Source: Streptomyces sp. 549 (GTDB lineage Bacteria > Actinomycetota > Actinomycetes > Streptomycetales > Streptomycetaceae). From it: a stretch of 64,000 nt of DNA. The stretch is from assembly GCF_030124175.1 (NCBI RefSeq), contig NZ_JASKMT010000001.1, positions 248,001 through 312,000 of the forward strand, in the 5' to 3' direction. The translations under genes and the position numbers were made by a program. This document shows, piece by piece, positions 51,238 through 60,348 of this stretch; position 1 is the stretch's first letter; every line of letters begins with the position of its first letter. The notes beneath the pieces are model-generated. The model did no database searches and was not told the origin of the DNA. It saw only the letters and a list, made by a program, of their open reading frames with translations.

Positions 51238-53790
51238 TCAGCCGGTGGTGAAGGTGAAGTCGTCGAGTTCGAAGAGCGTGCCGTCGGTGCTGTCGCCGGT
51301 GAACACCAGGTAGAGCGTGGTGGTGCCGATCCGGGGCGGGCCTCCCTTGCCCGGCTTTCCGGGCTTGCCCTCGCCGTCCTTGCCGCCCTTGCCCTTGCCC
51401 TTGCCCTTGCCGGGTTTGCCGTCCTTGGCGGGCGGCTGGGCCAGGGCGGTGGTGAACCGCTCGAACTGCGTGCGGTCGCCGTCGGCGTTGATCTCCGCGG
51501 TGCCCAGCAGCGGGCCGTCAGGGGCGCCGCTGCGGACCTCCACGCCACCGGTTCCGCCGGCTGCCCGTGCGGTGAACGCCGTCGCGTTGTCCAGCACGTA
51601 GGGCGTGAACGCGATCCAGTCGCCGTCGTTGATCCGGCCCACCGCCCGGCCGCCCCGGGCAGCCGCGTTGTCGACCGCCTCGGCGCCGCCGGTGGTGTCG
51701 AAGTGCTCGGCCTGGCGGTGCTTGGGGGTCAGGCGGTGCTGGTCGTGGGTGGTCAGCGGCGGCAGGTCGCCCGCGCCCCGGTCGGTGTACTCGGCGTCGA
51801 ACACCCCGAAGATGTTGGCGTTCGGGTCGTGCTCACCGTCCGCGGCGGTCTGGATGGACCCCTCGCAGCCGTCGGCCGAGGAGACGGGGTGGCCGTGGCT
51901 GTCGTGGCCGAGGATGTACGTCACCTTCACCCGGGAGCAGTCCACCTCGCCGTCCTCGGGGTCGCTGACCTCCACGCGGAAGGGGATGCTGTCACCGAAG
52001 GAGAACAGCTGGCCGTCGGCGGGCAGTTTCAGCTCCACGGTCGGCGCGGTGTTCCCCACGGTGATGTGCACGCTGGCCTGGCCGGTCTTGCCGGACGGGT
52101 CGCGGGCGGTGACGGTGGCGACGTACTGGCCCTCCTCGGTGTAGGTGTGGGTGGGGTCGGCCTCGGTGGAGGTCCCGCCGTCGCCGAAGTCCCAGGCGTA
52201 GCTGAGCGGGTCGCCGTCGGCGTCGCTGCTGCCGTCGGAGGAGAAGGCGACCCTCAGCGGTGCCTGGCCGCTGGTGGTGTCGGCGGTGGCGCGGGCGATG
52301 GGTGCGTAGCCGTCGGTGGCGTTCTCGATGCGGTACAGCGCCGAGTTGTGGTCGCCGTTGAAGAAGCCGGTTCCGTAGTCCAGGACGTAGAGCGCGCCGT
52401 CCGGCCCGAACTCCATGTCCATGACCTGCGTGCCCTCCCACAGGAAGCTGTTGATGGAGGTGACCGCCCCCTCGTCGTCCTGCTCGATACGCTTGATCCA
52501 GCGGCGGCCGAACTCGCCGGCGAAGAAGTCGCCGTCGTACGCCTCGGGGAACTTCACCTCCGACTCCAGGTCCGGGTCGTAGCGGTAGACGGGTCCGCCC
52601 ATCGGCGACTCCGAGCCGGTGCCGAACTCGGGCACGGAACCGTCGTCGTAGGTGATCCAGCCGGGCTGTGCGGCGGGCAGCTCGGTGAGCCCGGTGTTGT
52701 GCGGTGAGTTGTTGCGGGGCGCGGCGCAGTCGAAGGGCTCGCCGGAGCTGCGGTCGGCGAAGTCGAAGTCCACGTAGGCGTCGTTGTCGCCGTGGCAGTA
52801 GGGCCAGCCGTAGTTGCCAGGAGCGGTGATCCGGTTGAACTCCACCTGGCCGGAGGGGCCGCGGGCGGGTGACGCGGCTCCGGCGTCCGGGCCGTAGTCT
52901 CCGACGTAGATCGTGCCGGTGGGCTTGTCCACGCTCATCCGGAACGGGTTGCGGAAGCCCATGGCGTAGATCTCCGGGCGGGTCCGGTCGGTGCCGGGCT
53001 CGAAGAGGTTGCCGTCGGGGATGTCGTAGGAGCCGTCCGCGTTGACGGAGACGCGCAGGATCTTGCCGCGCAGGTCGTTGGTGTTGCCTGAGGTGCGCTG
53101 CGCGTCGAACGCCGGGTTGCGGTCGGGGCGTTCGTCGATCGGCGTGTAGCCGTCGGACTGGAACGGGTTGGTGTCGTCACCGGTGGAAAGCAGCAGGTTG
53201 CCGTCCGCGTCGAAGGCGATGTCGCCGCCCACGTGGCAGCAGATGCCCCGGGTGGCGGGTACGTCGAGAATCGTTTCCTCACTGCCGGTGTCGAGAGTGC
53301 CGTTCTTGTCCAGGACGAAGCGGGACAGCCGGTTGACGCCGTCGAAGGGTGCGAAGTCGGCCGCCGAACCGGTCTCCGGCGCGCCGCCCGCCGGCGTGTC
53401 CAGGGGCGGCGCGTAGTAGAGGTAGACATGGCGGTTCTCCGCGAAGTCCGGGTCCACGCCGACGCCCTGGAGTCCCTCCTCGTCGTGGCTGTAGACCGGG
53501 ACGCGGCCGGCCACGGTGGTGGTGCCGCCGGAGTCGGTGAGCCTTACGGTGCCGTCCCGTGAGGTGTGCAGCACGGAGCTGTCCGGCAGGACGGCCAGCG
53601 TCATCGGTTCGCCGGTCTCCTGCACGCCCTTGGCCAGGGTGACCTGCTGGAACTTGGCGTCGGCCTCATGGGCGCCGGCCGAGGCGGCGGTGGCGGTCGG
53701 GGAGGCGGCGACGGTGAGGGCGCCGCCGATCAGCAGAGCGCTTGCGAACGCGGCAAGCGTGGTGCGGTAGGGGGTTCTGGTCCTGTGCAC
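51238..53790 (-). CDS. Secreted PQQ-type sugar dehydrogenase with PKD and CBM6-like domains
   Basis: An 850-residue exported protein, GTG 53790 behind GGAGG; a longer upstream frame exists but lacks coding character. The signal peptide is LAAFASALLIGGALTVAASP. Residues ~45-480 are a glucose/sorbosone dehydrogenase-type beta-propeller (EEGLQGVGVDPDFAENRHVY, ICCHVGGDIAFDADGNLLLS, RNPFRMSVDKPTG, PDGALYVLDYGTGFF). A PKD domain (SYAWDFGDGGTSTEADPTHT) follows at ~500-580. The C-terminal CBM6-like domain (HFDTTGGAEAVDN, GRINDGDWIAFTPY, TTLYLVFTGD) is interrupted by a Lys/Gly-rich linker. It probably oxidises polysaccharide-bound or free sugars; the electron acceptor is unknown. Confidence 0.88.
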   Translation of the reverse strand: MHRTRTPYRTTLAAFASALLIGGALTVAASPTATAASAGAHEADAKFQQVTLAKGVQETGEPMTLAVLPDSSVLHTSRDGTVRLTDSGGTTTVAGRVPVYSHDEEGLQGVGVDPDFAENRHVYLYYAPPLDTPAGGAPETGSAADFAPFDGVNRLSRFVLDKNGTLDTGSEETILDVPATRGICCHVGGDIAFDADGNLLLSTGDDTNPFQSDGYTPIDERPDRNPAFDAQRTSGNTNDLRGKILRVSVNADGSYDIPDGNLFEPGTDRTRPEIYAMGFRNPFRMSVDKPTGTIYVGDYGPDAGAASPARGPSGQVEFNRITAPGNYGWPYCHGDNDAYVDFDFADRSSGEPFDCAAPRNNSPHNTGLTELPAAQPGWITYDDGSVPEFGTGSESPMGGPVYRYDPDLESEVKFPEAYDGDFFAGEFGRRWIKRIEQDDEGAVTSINSFLWEGTQVMDMEFGPDGALYVLDYGTGFFNGDHNSALYRIENATDGYAPIARATADTTSGQAPLRVAFSSDGSSDADGDPLSYAWDFGDGGTSTEADPTHTYTEEGQYVATVTARDPSGKTGQASVHITVGNTAPTVELKLPADGQLFSFGDSIPFRVEVSDPEDGEVDCSRVKVTYILGHDSHGHPVSSADGCEGSIQTAADGEHDPNANIFGVFDAEYTDRGAGDLPPLTTHDQHRLTPKHRQAEHFDTTGGAEAVDNAAARGGRAVGRINDGDWIAFTPYVLDNATAFTARAAGGTGGVEVRSGAPDGPLLGTAEINADGDRTQFERFTTALAQPPAKDGKPGKGKGKGKGGKDGEGKPGKPGKGGPPRIGTTTLYLVFTGDSTDGTLFELDDFTFTTG

Positions 53791-54103
53791 GCGTGTCCTC
53801 CAACTGAGGTTGCGGGTCACACAGGCGCGCGCCGTCGCGCCGGAGTCTGTCGGGTGCCGGGTCGTGCCAGGGGTTGCGACTGACAAGGGGGAAACCGGTG
53901 AGCGGTGCGGCTGGTGGGGGGAGTTGCGAGTGGGCCGACCGGTCTCCTGAGGGACCGTAACCGGCTTCTTCCGGTTCGAAAAGAGCTTTGACAAAGCCCG
54001 GAACGCCTTCATCCTCTGCCGGGACAAAGGTGCCCCCGGGCACGGCGGGCCGACCCGGCGGTCGGGGTCCCGCCACCCCGGCCACCGGGCGGACACCGCC
54101 CCC
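53791..54103 (-). promoter_or_regulatory. Regulatory gap with GCTTTG-A-CAAAGC palindrome
   Basis: No gene is present. The perfect 13-bp dyad at 53985-53997 and a second GACAAAG half-site at 54023-54029 are AT-rich islands in a GC-rich context, suited to a ROK or LacI repressor. GACAAAG also occurs upstream of the ROK gene at 61697-61703. Confidence 0.45.
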
Positions 54104-55108
54104 TCAGGACCCGCTGCCGAAGGCGGAGTCGAAGGACGCGGTCGGCGGGTCGTAGTCGAACGCCTTCAGCCGGGCGAGGGCTTCGGGTGCGCCGGCGAGC
54201 CGGTCCATGCCCGCGTCCTCCCACTCCACGGAGACCGGGCCCTGGTAGCCGATCGCGCCCAGCATGCGGAAGACGTCCTCCCAGGACACGTCCCCGTGCC
54301 CGGCCGAGACGAAGTCCCAGCCGCGCCTCGGGTCGCCCCACGGCAGGTGAGAGCCGAGCCTGCCGTTGCGGCCGTCGAGCCGTTTACGGGCCTCCTTGCA
54401 GTCGACGTGGTAGATGCGGTCCCGGAAGTCGTAGAGGAACCCGGCCGGGTCCAGGTCCTGCCACACGAAGTGGCTGGGGTCGAAGTTCAGCCCGAACGCA
54501 CCGCGGTGGTCGACGGCCTCCAGTGCCCGGCGCGTGGTCCAGTAGTCGTAGGCGATCTCACCGGGGTGCACCTCGTGGGCGAACCGCACCCCCTCGGCGT
54601 CGAACACGTCCAGTACCGGGTTCCACCGTTCGGCGAAGTCGGTGTAGCCGCGTTCGATCATCGACTCGGGCACCGGCGGGAACATCGCCACCAGGTGCCA
54701 GATGGCGGAGCCGGTGAAGCCCACCACCGTGCGCACGCCGAACGCGGCGGCGGCCCGGGCGGTGTCGGCCATCTCGGCCGCCGCCCGCCGCCGCACGCCC
54801 TCCGCGTCACCGTCGCCCCAGATGCGCGAAGGCAGGATGCCGCGGTGCCGTTCGTCGATGATCGCGTCGCACACGGCCTGGCCCACCAGGTGGTTGGACA
54901 CCGCCCAGCAGGACAGGCCGTACTTCTGCAGGAGTTGGTGCCGACCGTCCAGATACCCGGGCTCGCTCAGTGCCCGGTCCACCTCGAAGTGGTCTCCCCA
55001 GCAGGCGAGTTCGAGCCCGTCGTAGCCGGCGTCGCGGGCGATGCGGCAGACCTCCTCCAGCGGGAGGTCCGCCCACTGTCCGGTGAAGAGCGTGAAGGAC
55101 CTGGGCAT
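54104..55108 (-). CDS. TIM-barrel sugar isomerase/epimerase
   Basis: A 334-residue cytoplasmic protein, ATG 55108. The barrel segments are [102 protein letters not shown] and [17 protein letters not shown]. The Glu/Asp/His/Glu set fits a divalent metal site. It lies 17 bp after the Gfo/Idh/MocA gene. This pairing is typical of oxidation-isomerisation steps in inositol, rare-sugar or 3-keto-sugar breakdown. Confidence 0.88.
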   Translation of the reverse strand: MPRSFTLFTGQWADLPLEEVCRIARDAGYDGLELACWGDHFEVDRALSEPGYLDGRHQLLQKYGLSCWAVSNHLVGQAVCDAIIDERHRGILPSRIWGDGDAEGVRRRAAAEMADTARAAAAFGVRTVVGFTGSAIWHLVAMFPPVPESMIERGYTDFAERWNPVLDVFDAEGVRFAHEVHPGEIAYDYWTTRRALEAVDHRGAFGLNFDPSHFVWQDLDPAGFLYDFRDRIYHVDCKEARKRLDGRNGRLGSHLPWGDPRRGWDFVSAGHGDVSWEDVFRMLGAIGYQGPVSVEWEDAGMDRLAGAPEALARLKAFDYDPPTASFDSAFGSGS

Positions 55109-55125
55109 GTGGCTGTCTCCTCTTC

Positions 55126-56319
55126 CTAAGCGGGCCCGGCCGGCTGCGGGGCGGCGGGCCGGACGGGTACGGGCGTGTACGCGGAGTTCTTCGCGGCGCT
55201 CTCCTCCACCGCCGCGAGCACCCGCTGCACCTGGAGGCCGTCGGCGAAGGACGGCAGCGGCGGAGAACCGTCCGCCACCGCGTGCACCAGGTCCCTGGCC
55301 TGGTGCACGAAGGTGTGCTCGTACCCCAGGCCGTGGCCGGGCGGCCACCACGCCTCCAGGTAGGGATGGCCCTGCTCGGTGACGAGCACCCGCCGGAAGC
55401 CCGCGTACCGGACGTCCTCGGTGTGGTCGTGGAACTGGAGTTCGTTGAGCCGTTCCAGGTCGAACGCCAGTGAGCCCAGCTCGCCGTTGACCTCCACCCG
55501 CAGCGAGTTCTTCCGCCCGGCCGCCACCCGGCTGACCTCGAAGGACGCCAGCGCGCCGGAGGCGAACCGGCCGTGGAACAGCGCGGCGTCGTCAACGGTG
55601 ACCTCGCCGTGCCGGGACCGGTCGTGCGGCAGCGGCCGCTCCCGCACGAACGTCTCGGTCTGGCCGGACACACCCGCCAGCCACTCCCCGGCGAGGTGCT
55701 GGGCCAGGTCCACGATGTGCGCGCCCAGGTCGCCGAGCGCGCCCGAGCCGGCGTGCTCCCGCTGGAGCCGCCACACCAGGGGGAACTGCGGGTCCACCGT
55801 CCAGTCCTGGAGGTAGGTGACCCGCACGTGCCGCAACGTCCCCAGGCGGCCGTCGGCGACCATGCGCCTGGCCAGGGCGAGCGCCGGGGTGCGCCGGTAG
55901 TTGAAGCCGACCATCGCCAGCTGTCCGCGGGCCTCGGCCACGGCTGCGGCCTCGGCCATCGCCTCCGCTTCCGCCACCGAGTTGGCCAGCGGTTTCTCGC
56001 ACAGCACGTGCTTGCCGGCGGCGAGTGCCGCCAGTGCGATCTCGGCGTGGCTGTCGCCGGGTGTGCAGATGTCGACCACCTGCACGTCGTCCCGGTCGAC
56101 CAGCCGCCGCCAGTCGGTCTCGGCCGCGGCCCAGCCCAGCCGGTCGGCGGCCGAGCGCACCCCGGCGGGGTCGCGTCCGCACACGGCGGACATCACCGGT
56201 CTCAGTGGCAGGTCGAAGACGCGGCCGACGGTACGCCAGCCCTGCGAGTGGGCGGCCCCCATGAAGGCGTAACCGACCATGCCCACGCCGAGCGGCGGCG
56301 CGGAGGTGTCGTGCGGCAT
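55126..56319 (-). CDS. Gfo/Idh/MocA-family NAD(P)-dependent sugar/cyclitol dehydrogenase
   Basis: A 397-residue oxidoreductase. The N-terminal Rossmann domain starts [20 protein letters not shown]. The hallmark EKP motif lies in [20 protein letters not shown]. The second domain has [18 protein letters not shown] and [21 protein letters not shown], with the catalytic Asp/His. It follows the binding-protein gene by 13 bp and precedes the isomerase by 17 bp. It probably oxidises a ring hydroxyl of the imported sugar or cyclitol. Confidence 0.9.
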   Translation of the reverse strand: MPHDTSAPPLGVGMVGYAFMGAAHSQGWRTVGRVFDLPLRPVMSAVCGRDPAGVRSAADRLGWAAAETDWRRLVDRDDVQVVDICTPGDSHAEIALAALAAGKHVLCEKPLANSVAEAEAMAEAAAVAEARGQLAMVGFNYRRTPALALARRMVADGRLGTLRHVRVTYLQDWTVDPQFPLVWRLQREHAGSGALGDLGAHIVDLAQHLAGEWLAGVSGQTETFVRERPLPHDRSRHGEVTVDDAALFHGRFASGALASFEVSRVAAGRKNSLRVEVNGELGSLAFDLERLNELQFHDHTEDVRYAGFRRVLVTEQGHPYLEAWWPPGHGLGYEHTFVHQARDLVHAVADGSPPLPSFADGLQVQRVLAAVEESAAKNSAYTPVPVRPAAPQPAGPA

Positions 56320-56332
56320 GGAACTCCCCCTG

Positions 56333-57409
56333 TCAGTTGAAGCCGGTGGGCAGGTACTCGTCGACGTTGTCCTTGGTCACGACGGCGGAGTACAGGGTCA
56401 GCGAGGCAGGGATCTCGAACTCCGCCAGGCCGCCGACCCCCTTGCCCTGGGCGAGCGCCCTTGCCAGGTCGATGGCGGACGCCGCCATGGTGGGCGGGTA
56501 CAGCACGGTCGCCTTGAGCACGCTGCTGTCCGCCTTGATGGCGTCCATCGCGTGCTTGGAACCCGCCCCGCCGACCATCAGGAACTCGTCCCGGCCGGCC
56601 TGCTTGATCGCCCGCTCGGCGCCGACACCCTGGTCGTCGTCGTGGTTCCACAGCGCGTCGAACTCAGGTGCGGCCCGCAGCAGTTGCGACATCTTCGCCT
56701 GGCCGGACTCGACGGTGAACTCGGCTGCCTGCCGGGCCACCTTGCGGATGTTGGGGTAGTTCTTCAGCGCGTCGTCGAAGCCGCGGGTCCGCTCCTGGGT
56801 CAGTTCAAGGTTGTCCATGCCGGCCAGCTCCACGACCCGGGCGTTGCCCTTGCCCTTCAGCTGCTCGCCGATGTAGCGCCCGGCGTTGAGTCCCATGCCG
56901 TAGTTGTCGCCGCCGATCCAGCACCGGTACGCCTGCGGGGAGTCGAAGACCCGGTCGAGGTTCACCACCGGCACCCCGGCCCGCATCGCCTTCAGTCCCA
57001 CCTGGGTGAGCGCCTTGCCGTCGGAGGGCAGCACCACGAGTACGTCGACCTTCTTGTTGATCAGGGTCTCGATCTGGCCGATCTGCTGGGCGTTGTCGTT
57101 GGAGCCCTCGGTGATCTCCAGCGTCACGTCCTGGTACCGCTCGGCCCGCTTCCTCGCCTGCTCGTTGATGGCGTTGAGCCAGCCGTGGTCGGCCTGCGGG
57201 CCGGCGAAGCCGATGGTCACCTTCTTGCCCGGCTTGTCGTCGGCGACCTGACCCTGTCCGGACTCAGCGGCCTTGGTGTCGTTGCTCTCGTTGCTGGTGC
57301 AGCCGGCGAGCAGCACGCCGGCGGACGCGGCGGCTGAGCCGAGCAGCAGGCCTCGGCGGCTGGGCAGGGACAGTCCGGACGCCGGGTTTCCCGGGTTGGC
57401 TGGTTTCAC
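56333..57409 (-). CDS. Sugar ABC transporter substrate-binding lipoprotein (RbsB-like)
   Basis: A 358-residue protein with a Tat-type lipoprotein signal: PSRRGLLLGSAAASAGVLLAGC, with the lipid-bearing Cys at ~36 (quoted in pieces: SRRGLLLGSAAAS then VLLAGC). The mature part follows the periplasmic ribose-binding fold: KVTIGFAGPQADHGWLNAIN, DVLVVLPSDGKALTQVGLKA, GVPVVNLDRVF, IGGDNYGMGLNAGRYIGEQL and LWNHDDDQGVGAERAIKQAG. It supplies the CUT2 transporter encoded upstream. The ligand could be a pentose, rare hexose or inositol. Confidence 0.9.
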   Translation of the reverse strand: MKPANPGNPASGLSLPSRRGLLLGSAAASAGVLLAGCTSNESNDTKAAESGQGQVADDKPGKKVTIGFAGPQADHGWLNAINEQARKRAERYQDVTLEITEGSNDNAQQIGQIETLINKKVDVLVVLPSDGKALTQVGLKAMRAGVPVVNLDRVFDSPQAYRCWIGGDNYGMGLNAGRYIGEQLKGKGNARVVELAGMDNLELTQERTRGFDDALKNYPNIRKVARQAAEFTVESGQAKMSQLLRAAPEFDALWNHDDDQGVGAERAIKQAGRDEFLMVGGAGSKHAMDAIKADSSVLKATVLYPPTMAASAIDLARALAQGKGVGGLAEFEIPASLTLYSAVVTKDNVDEYLPTGFN

Positions 57410-57484
57410 GGCACACGACCCTTCGTGGCAGGTGGCACTGATGGCGGGTCGGGACCGGCCGCTGGCCGGCCCCGTGGGGGCGGG

Positions 57485-58513
57485 TCAGGGGTGGTCGGCG
57501 CGCGAGCGGCGCTGGAGCAGCACCGCGGCGACGATGATGGCGCCCTTGGCGATCTGCTGGGAGGCGCTCTGCAGGTTGTTGAGGGCGAAGAGGTTGGTGA
57601 TGGTGGTGAACACCAGCACACCGAGCACCGAGCCGGTGATGGTGCCCCGGCCGCCGCTGAGCAGCGTGCCGCCGATGATGGCGGCGGCGATGGCGTCCAG
57701 CTCGTAGAGGTTGCCGTTGGTGTTCTGCCCGGAGCCGGTGAGCACGATGAGCATGAACGCCGCGATGCCGCAGCACAGCCCGGACAGCAGGTAGAGCATC
57801 AGGCGCTGCCGCTTGACGGCGATGCCGGCCAGCCGGGCCGCCTCGGCGTTGCCGCCGACGGCGACGGTGCGCCGCCCGAACGTGGTGCGGCCCAGCAGCA
57901 GCCAGCCGCCGACGGTGACCGCCGCGAAGACCAGGACCAGCGGCGGCACGCCCAGTACGTAGGAGTCCCGTTCGCCGAGCGAGAGCACGGACGGCACGGT
58001 GACCATCTGGGTCTTGCCCTCGCTGAGTTGCAGGGCGAGTCCGCGAGCGGCGGCCAGCATGGCCAGGGTCGCGATGAACGGCACCATCGGGCCGTAGGCG
58101 ATGAGCACGCCGTTGACCAGGCCGCAGCCGACACCGACCAGCACCGCGCACATCAGGATGCCGGCCGGCCCGAACTCCTGGGTGGCGACCGTCGTCGCCC
58201 ACACCGACGCCAGCGCGACGATCGCCCCGACCGACAGGTCGATGCCGCCGCCGATGATGACGAAGGTGACGCCGACGGTGACCACACCGATCACCGACGC
58301 CTGGGTGAGGATGAGTTGCAGGTTGCCGGTGCTCAGGAACTGCTCCGGCTTGGTGAGCGCGCCGACGGCGGCCAGCAGGACGAGCACACCCAGCAGCGAG
58401 AGGTTGCGCACGTCGGCGAACCGGCTGAGCGGGCTGGAGCGGGCCGGATCGCGACCGCCGGCGGGCGGTCCCGGCGGTCCCGCCTTGGCGAGGGAGGGCG
58501 GCGAGTTCAGCAC
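57485..58513 (-). CDS. Sugar ABC transporter permease (RbsC-like)
   Basis: A 342-residue membrane protein with about ten hydrophobic segments. RbsC/AraH-type blocks are present: TVGVTFVIIGGGIDLSVGAI, GLVNGVLIAYGPMVPFIATL and YELDAIAAAIIGGTLLSGGR. Its start overlaps the ATPase stop by 7 bp. With the adjacent ATPase and binding protein it forms a complete CUT2 importer. Confidence 0.92.
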   Translation of the reverse strand: MLNSPPSLAKAGPPGPPAGGRDPARSSPLSRFADVRNLSLLGVLVLLAAVGALTKPEQFLSTGNLQLILTQASVIGVVTVGVTFVIIGGGIDLSVGAIVALASVWATTVATQEFGPAGILMCAVLVGVGCGLVNGVLIAYGPMVPFIATLAMLAAARGLALQLSEGKTQMVTVPSVLSLGERDSYVLGVPPLVLVFAAVTVGGWLLLGRTTFGRRTVAVGGNAEAARLAGIAVKRQRLMLYLLSGLCCGIAAFMLIVLTGSGQNTNGNLYELDAIAAAIIGGTLLSGGRGTITGSVLGVLVFTTITNLFALNNLQSASQQIAKGAIIVAAVLLQRRSRADHP

Positions 58514-60048
58514 GTGGACCTGCCTTCCAGGTCGGAGGAGCCTTCCATGACGAGGTCGAGCACCCGGTGCTCGGTGAGCGTGCCGGCGTCCGCGGTATGC
58601 ACCACCCGGCCTTCCCGCAGGACGAGCACCCGGTCGGCGAGGCCCAGGACCTCGGGCAGCTCGCTGGAGACCAGGAGCACCGCCACGCCCTCGGCTGCCA
58701 GTCGCCGCACCAGGGTGTACAGCTCGGCGCGGGCGCCGACGTCCACACCGCGAGTCGGCTCGTCCAGCAGCAGCACCTTGCAGCCCCGCAGCAGCCAGCG
58801 GGCCAGCACGGCCTTCTGCTGGTTGCCGCCGGACAGGGTGCGCACCGGCCGGTCCGGGTCGTCCGGGTGCAGCGACAGGTCGCGGATGGCTGCGTGCGCG
58901 GCGGCACGCTCGGCGGCGCGGTCGAGCCAGCCGCCCCGGGAGAAGCGCGGCAGCGAGGAGGCGGTGACGTTGCGGGTGACGGACTCCAGCAGGAGCAGCC
59001 CCTGCGCCTTGCGCTCCTCGGGCGCGAGGCCGAGCCCGGCCCGGACGGCGGCGATGACGCTGCCGGGGCGCAGGGCGCGGCCGTCCACGAGCACCCGTCC
59101 GGCGGTGGGTCGGCGTGCGCCGTAGACGGTCTCCAGGATCTCCGAGCGGCCGGAGCCGACCAGCCCGGCGAGGCCGACGATCTCCCCCGGCCGCACGGTC
59201 AGGTCGAGCGGCTCGAACTCGCCGCGGCGAGCGAGTCCTTCGACCCGCAGCACGGGCTCCCGGTCGGCGGGCGGCGCGGCGGGCCTGGCGGGGAACGTCT
59301 GGGCGACGTCCCGGCCCGTCATCAGCGCCACCACCTCGCTGGTCGGCGTGGTCCGGGCCGGCAGCCCCCGGGCCACGGCGCGTCCGTCCTTGAGCACCGT
59401 CACCCGGTCGCCGATGCGGCGGATCTCCGCCAGGCGGTGCGAGATGTAGACCACGGCGACGCCGTCGGCGGTGAGTTCGGTGACGATGCGGAACAGGTTG
59501 TCGACCTCGTCGGGGTCGAGCACCGCCGACGGCTCGTCCATGACGATCAGGCGCACCTCGTGCGAGAGCGCTCTCGCCATCGACACGATCTGCCGCCCGG
59601 CCGCCGAGAGCGAACCCGCCGTGCGGCCCGGGTCGATCTCGGGATGTCCGAGCCTGGCCAGCAACTGCACTGTCGAGGCGCGTAGTTGCCTGCTGCGCAC
59701 AAAGCCGCCGACAGCCGGTTCGTGGCCCAGGTGCACGTTCTCCGCGACCGACAGGCCCTCCACCAGGTCGAGTTCCTGGTAGATGGTGGCAACGCCCAGC
59801 GCCGTGGCGGTACTCGGAGAGGTGAGCCGGACCGGTTCGCCGAGCCAGCTGATCTGCCCCTCGTCGGGCTGGTGGGCGCCGGAGAGCACCTTGATCAGGG
59901 TGGACTTGCCGGCGCCGTTCTGGCCGAGCAGGCAGTGCACCTCGCCGGGAAGCACGTCGAGGTCCACACCGTCCAGGGCGCGGACGCCGGGAAAGGTCTT
60001 GGTGATGCCGGTCATGGTGAGAACGGGCGCGTCGGGCGGGGACGCCAT
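58507..60048 (-). CDS. Sugar ABC transporter ATP-binding protein (RbsA-like, two ATPase domains)
   Basis: A 513-residue tandem ATPase, ATG 60048 behind GAGGAGG. Domain 1 has Walker A GQNGAGKST and Walker B LIVMDEPSAVLD, and its signature is SLSAAGRQIVSMARAL. Domain 2 begins GEIVGLAGLVGSGRSEILET with a degenerate Walker A, a signature LSGGNQQKAVLARWLL and LLLDEPTRGVDVG. This asymmetric pair is diagnostic of CUT2 ATPases. It is first in the transporter operon, after a repeat-rich 300-bp gap from the ROK gene. Confidence 0.93.
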   Translation of the reverse strand: MASPPDAPVLTMTGITKTFPGVRALDGVDLDVLPGEVHCLLGQNGAGKSTLIKVLSGAHQPDEGQISWLGEPVRLTSPSTATALGVATIYQELDLVEGLSVAENVHLGHEPAVGGFVRSRQLRASTVQLLARLGHPEIDPGRTAGSLSAAGRQIVSMARALSHEVRLIVMDEPSAVLDPDEVDNLFRIVTELTADGVAVVYISHRLAEIRRIGDRVTVLKDGRAVARGLPARTTPTSEVVALMTGRDVAQTFPARPAAPPADREPVLRVEGLARRGEFEPLDLTVRPGEIVGLAGLVGSGRSEILETVYGARRPTAGRVLVDGRALRPGSVIAAVRAGLGLAPEERKAQGLLLLESVTRNVTASSLPRFSRGGWLDRAAERAAAHAAIRDLSLHPDDPDRPVRTLSGGNQQKAVLARWLLRGCKVLLLDEPTRGVDVGARAELYTLVRRLAAEGVAVLLVSSELPEVLGLADRVLVLREGRVVHTADAGTLTEHRVLDLVMEGSSDLEGRSTC

Positions 60049-60099
60049 GGCATGCCTCCTCGGCGTGCCGCCGGTGAGCGGGCAGGGCTGATCACCGGT

Positions 60100-60345
60100 A
60101 CGGCTCTGCGGGTGCGGCGGGTGCGGGAACCAGGTCCGGGAGCGGGTTCGGCTGCGGATGCGGAAACGAGCGGGTGCGGCGCTGTGCGGCGACGCGACTG
60201 CGGTACGGCGCGGTACGGCTGAGCTGCGGTACGGGCGGTACGGCTGCGGCGGTGCGGGGCTCGTGCGGCGTTGCGGGCCTTGCGGTGGCACCGGCCCTGC
60301 GGGACGAACCGGTGCGGGGCGGAGTGGTGCGGGGCGGAGTGGTGC
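60100..60345. repeat. TGCGG/CGGTACGG-rich degenerate repeat region
   Basis: The gap 60049-60348 between the ROK and RbsA-like genes is packed with short repeats. GCGGTACGG-type units occur four times between 60200 and 60245. A 15-bp unit GGTGCGGGGCGGAGT occurs twice in tandem (60311-60340) plus a partial copy, and many TGCGG words lie between. On the transcribed strand this is C-rich. No gene is visible. Confidence 0.75.
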
Positions 60346-60348
60346 GGG

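Noticed and set aside
60100..60345. Repeat region as a possible CRISPR array
   Set aside because: Units are very short, degenerate and directly adjacent, without uniform spacers or cas genes.
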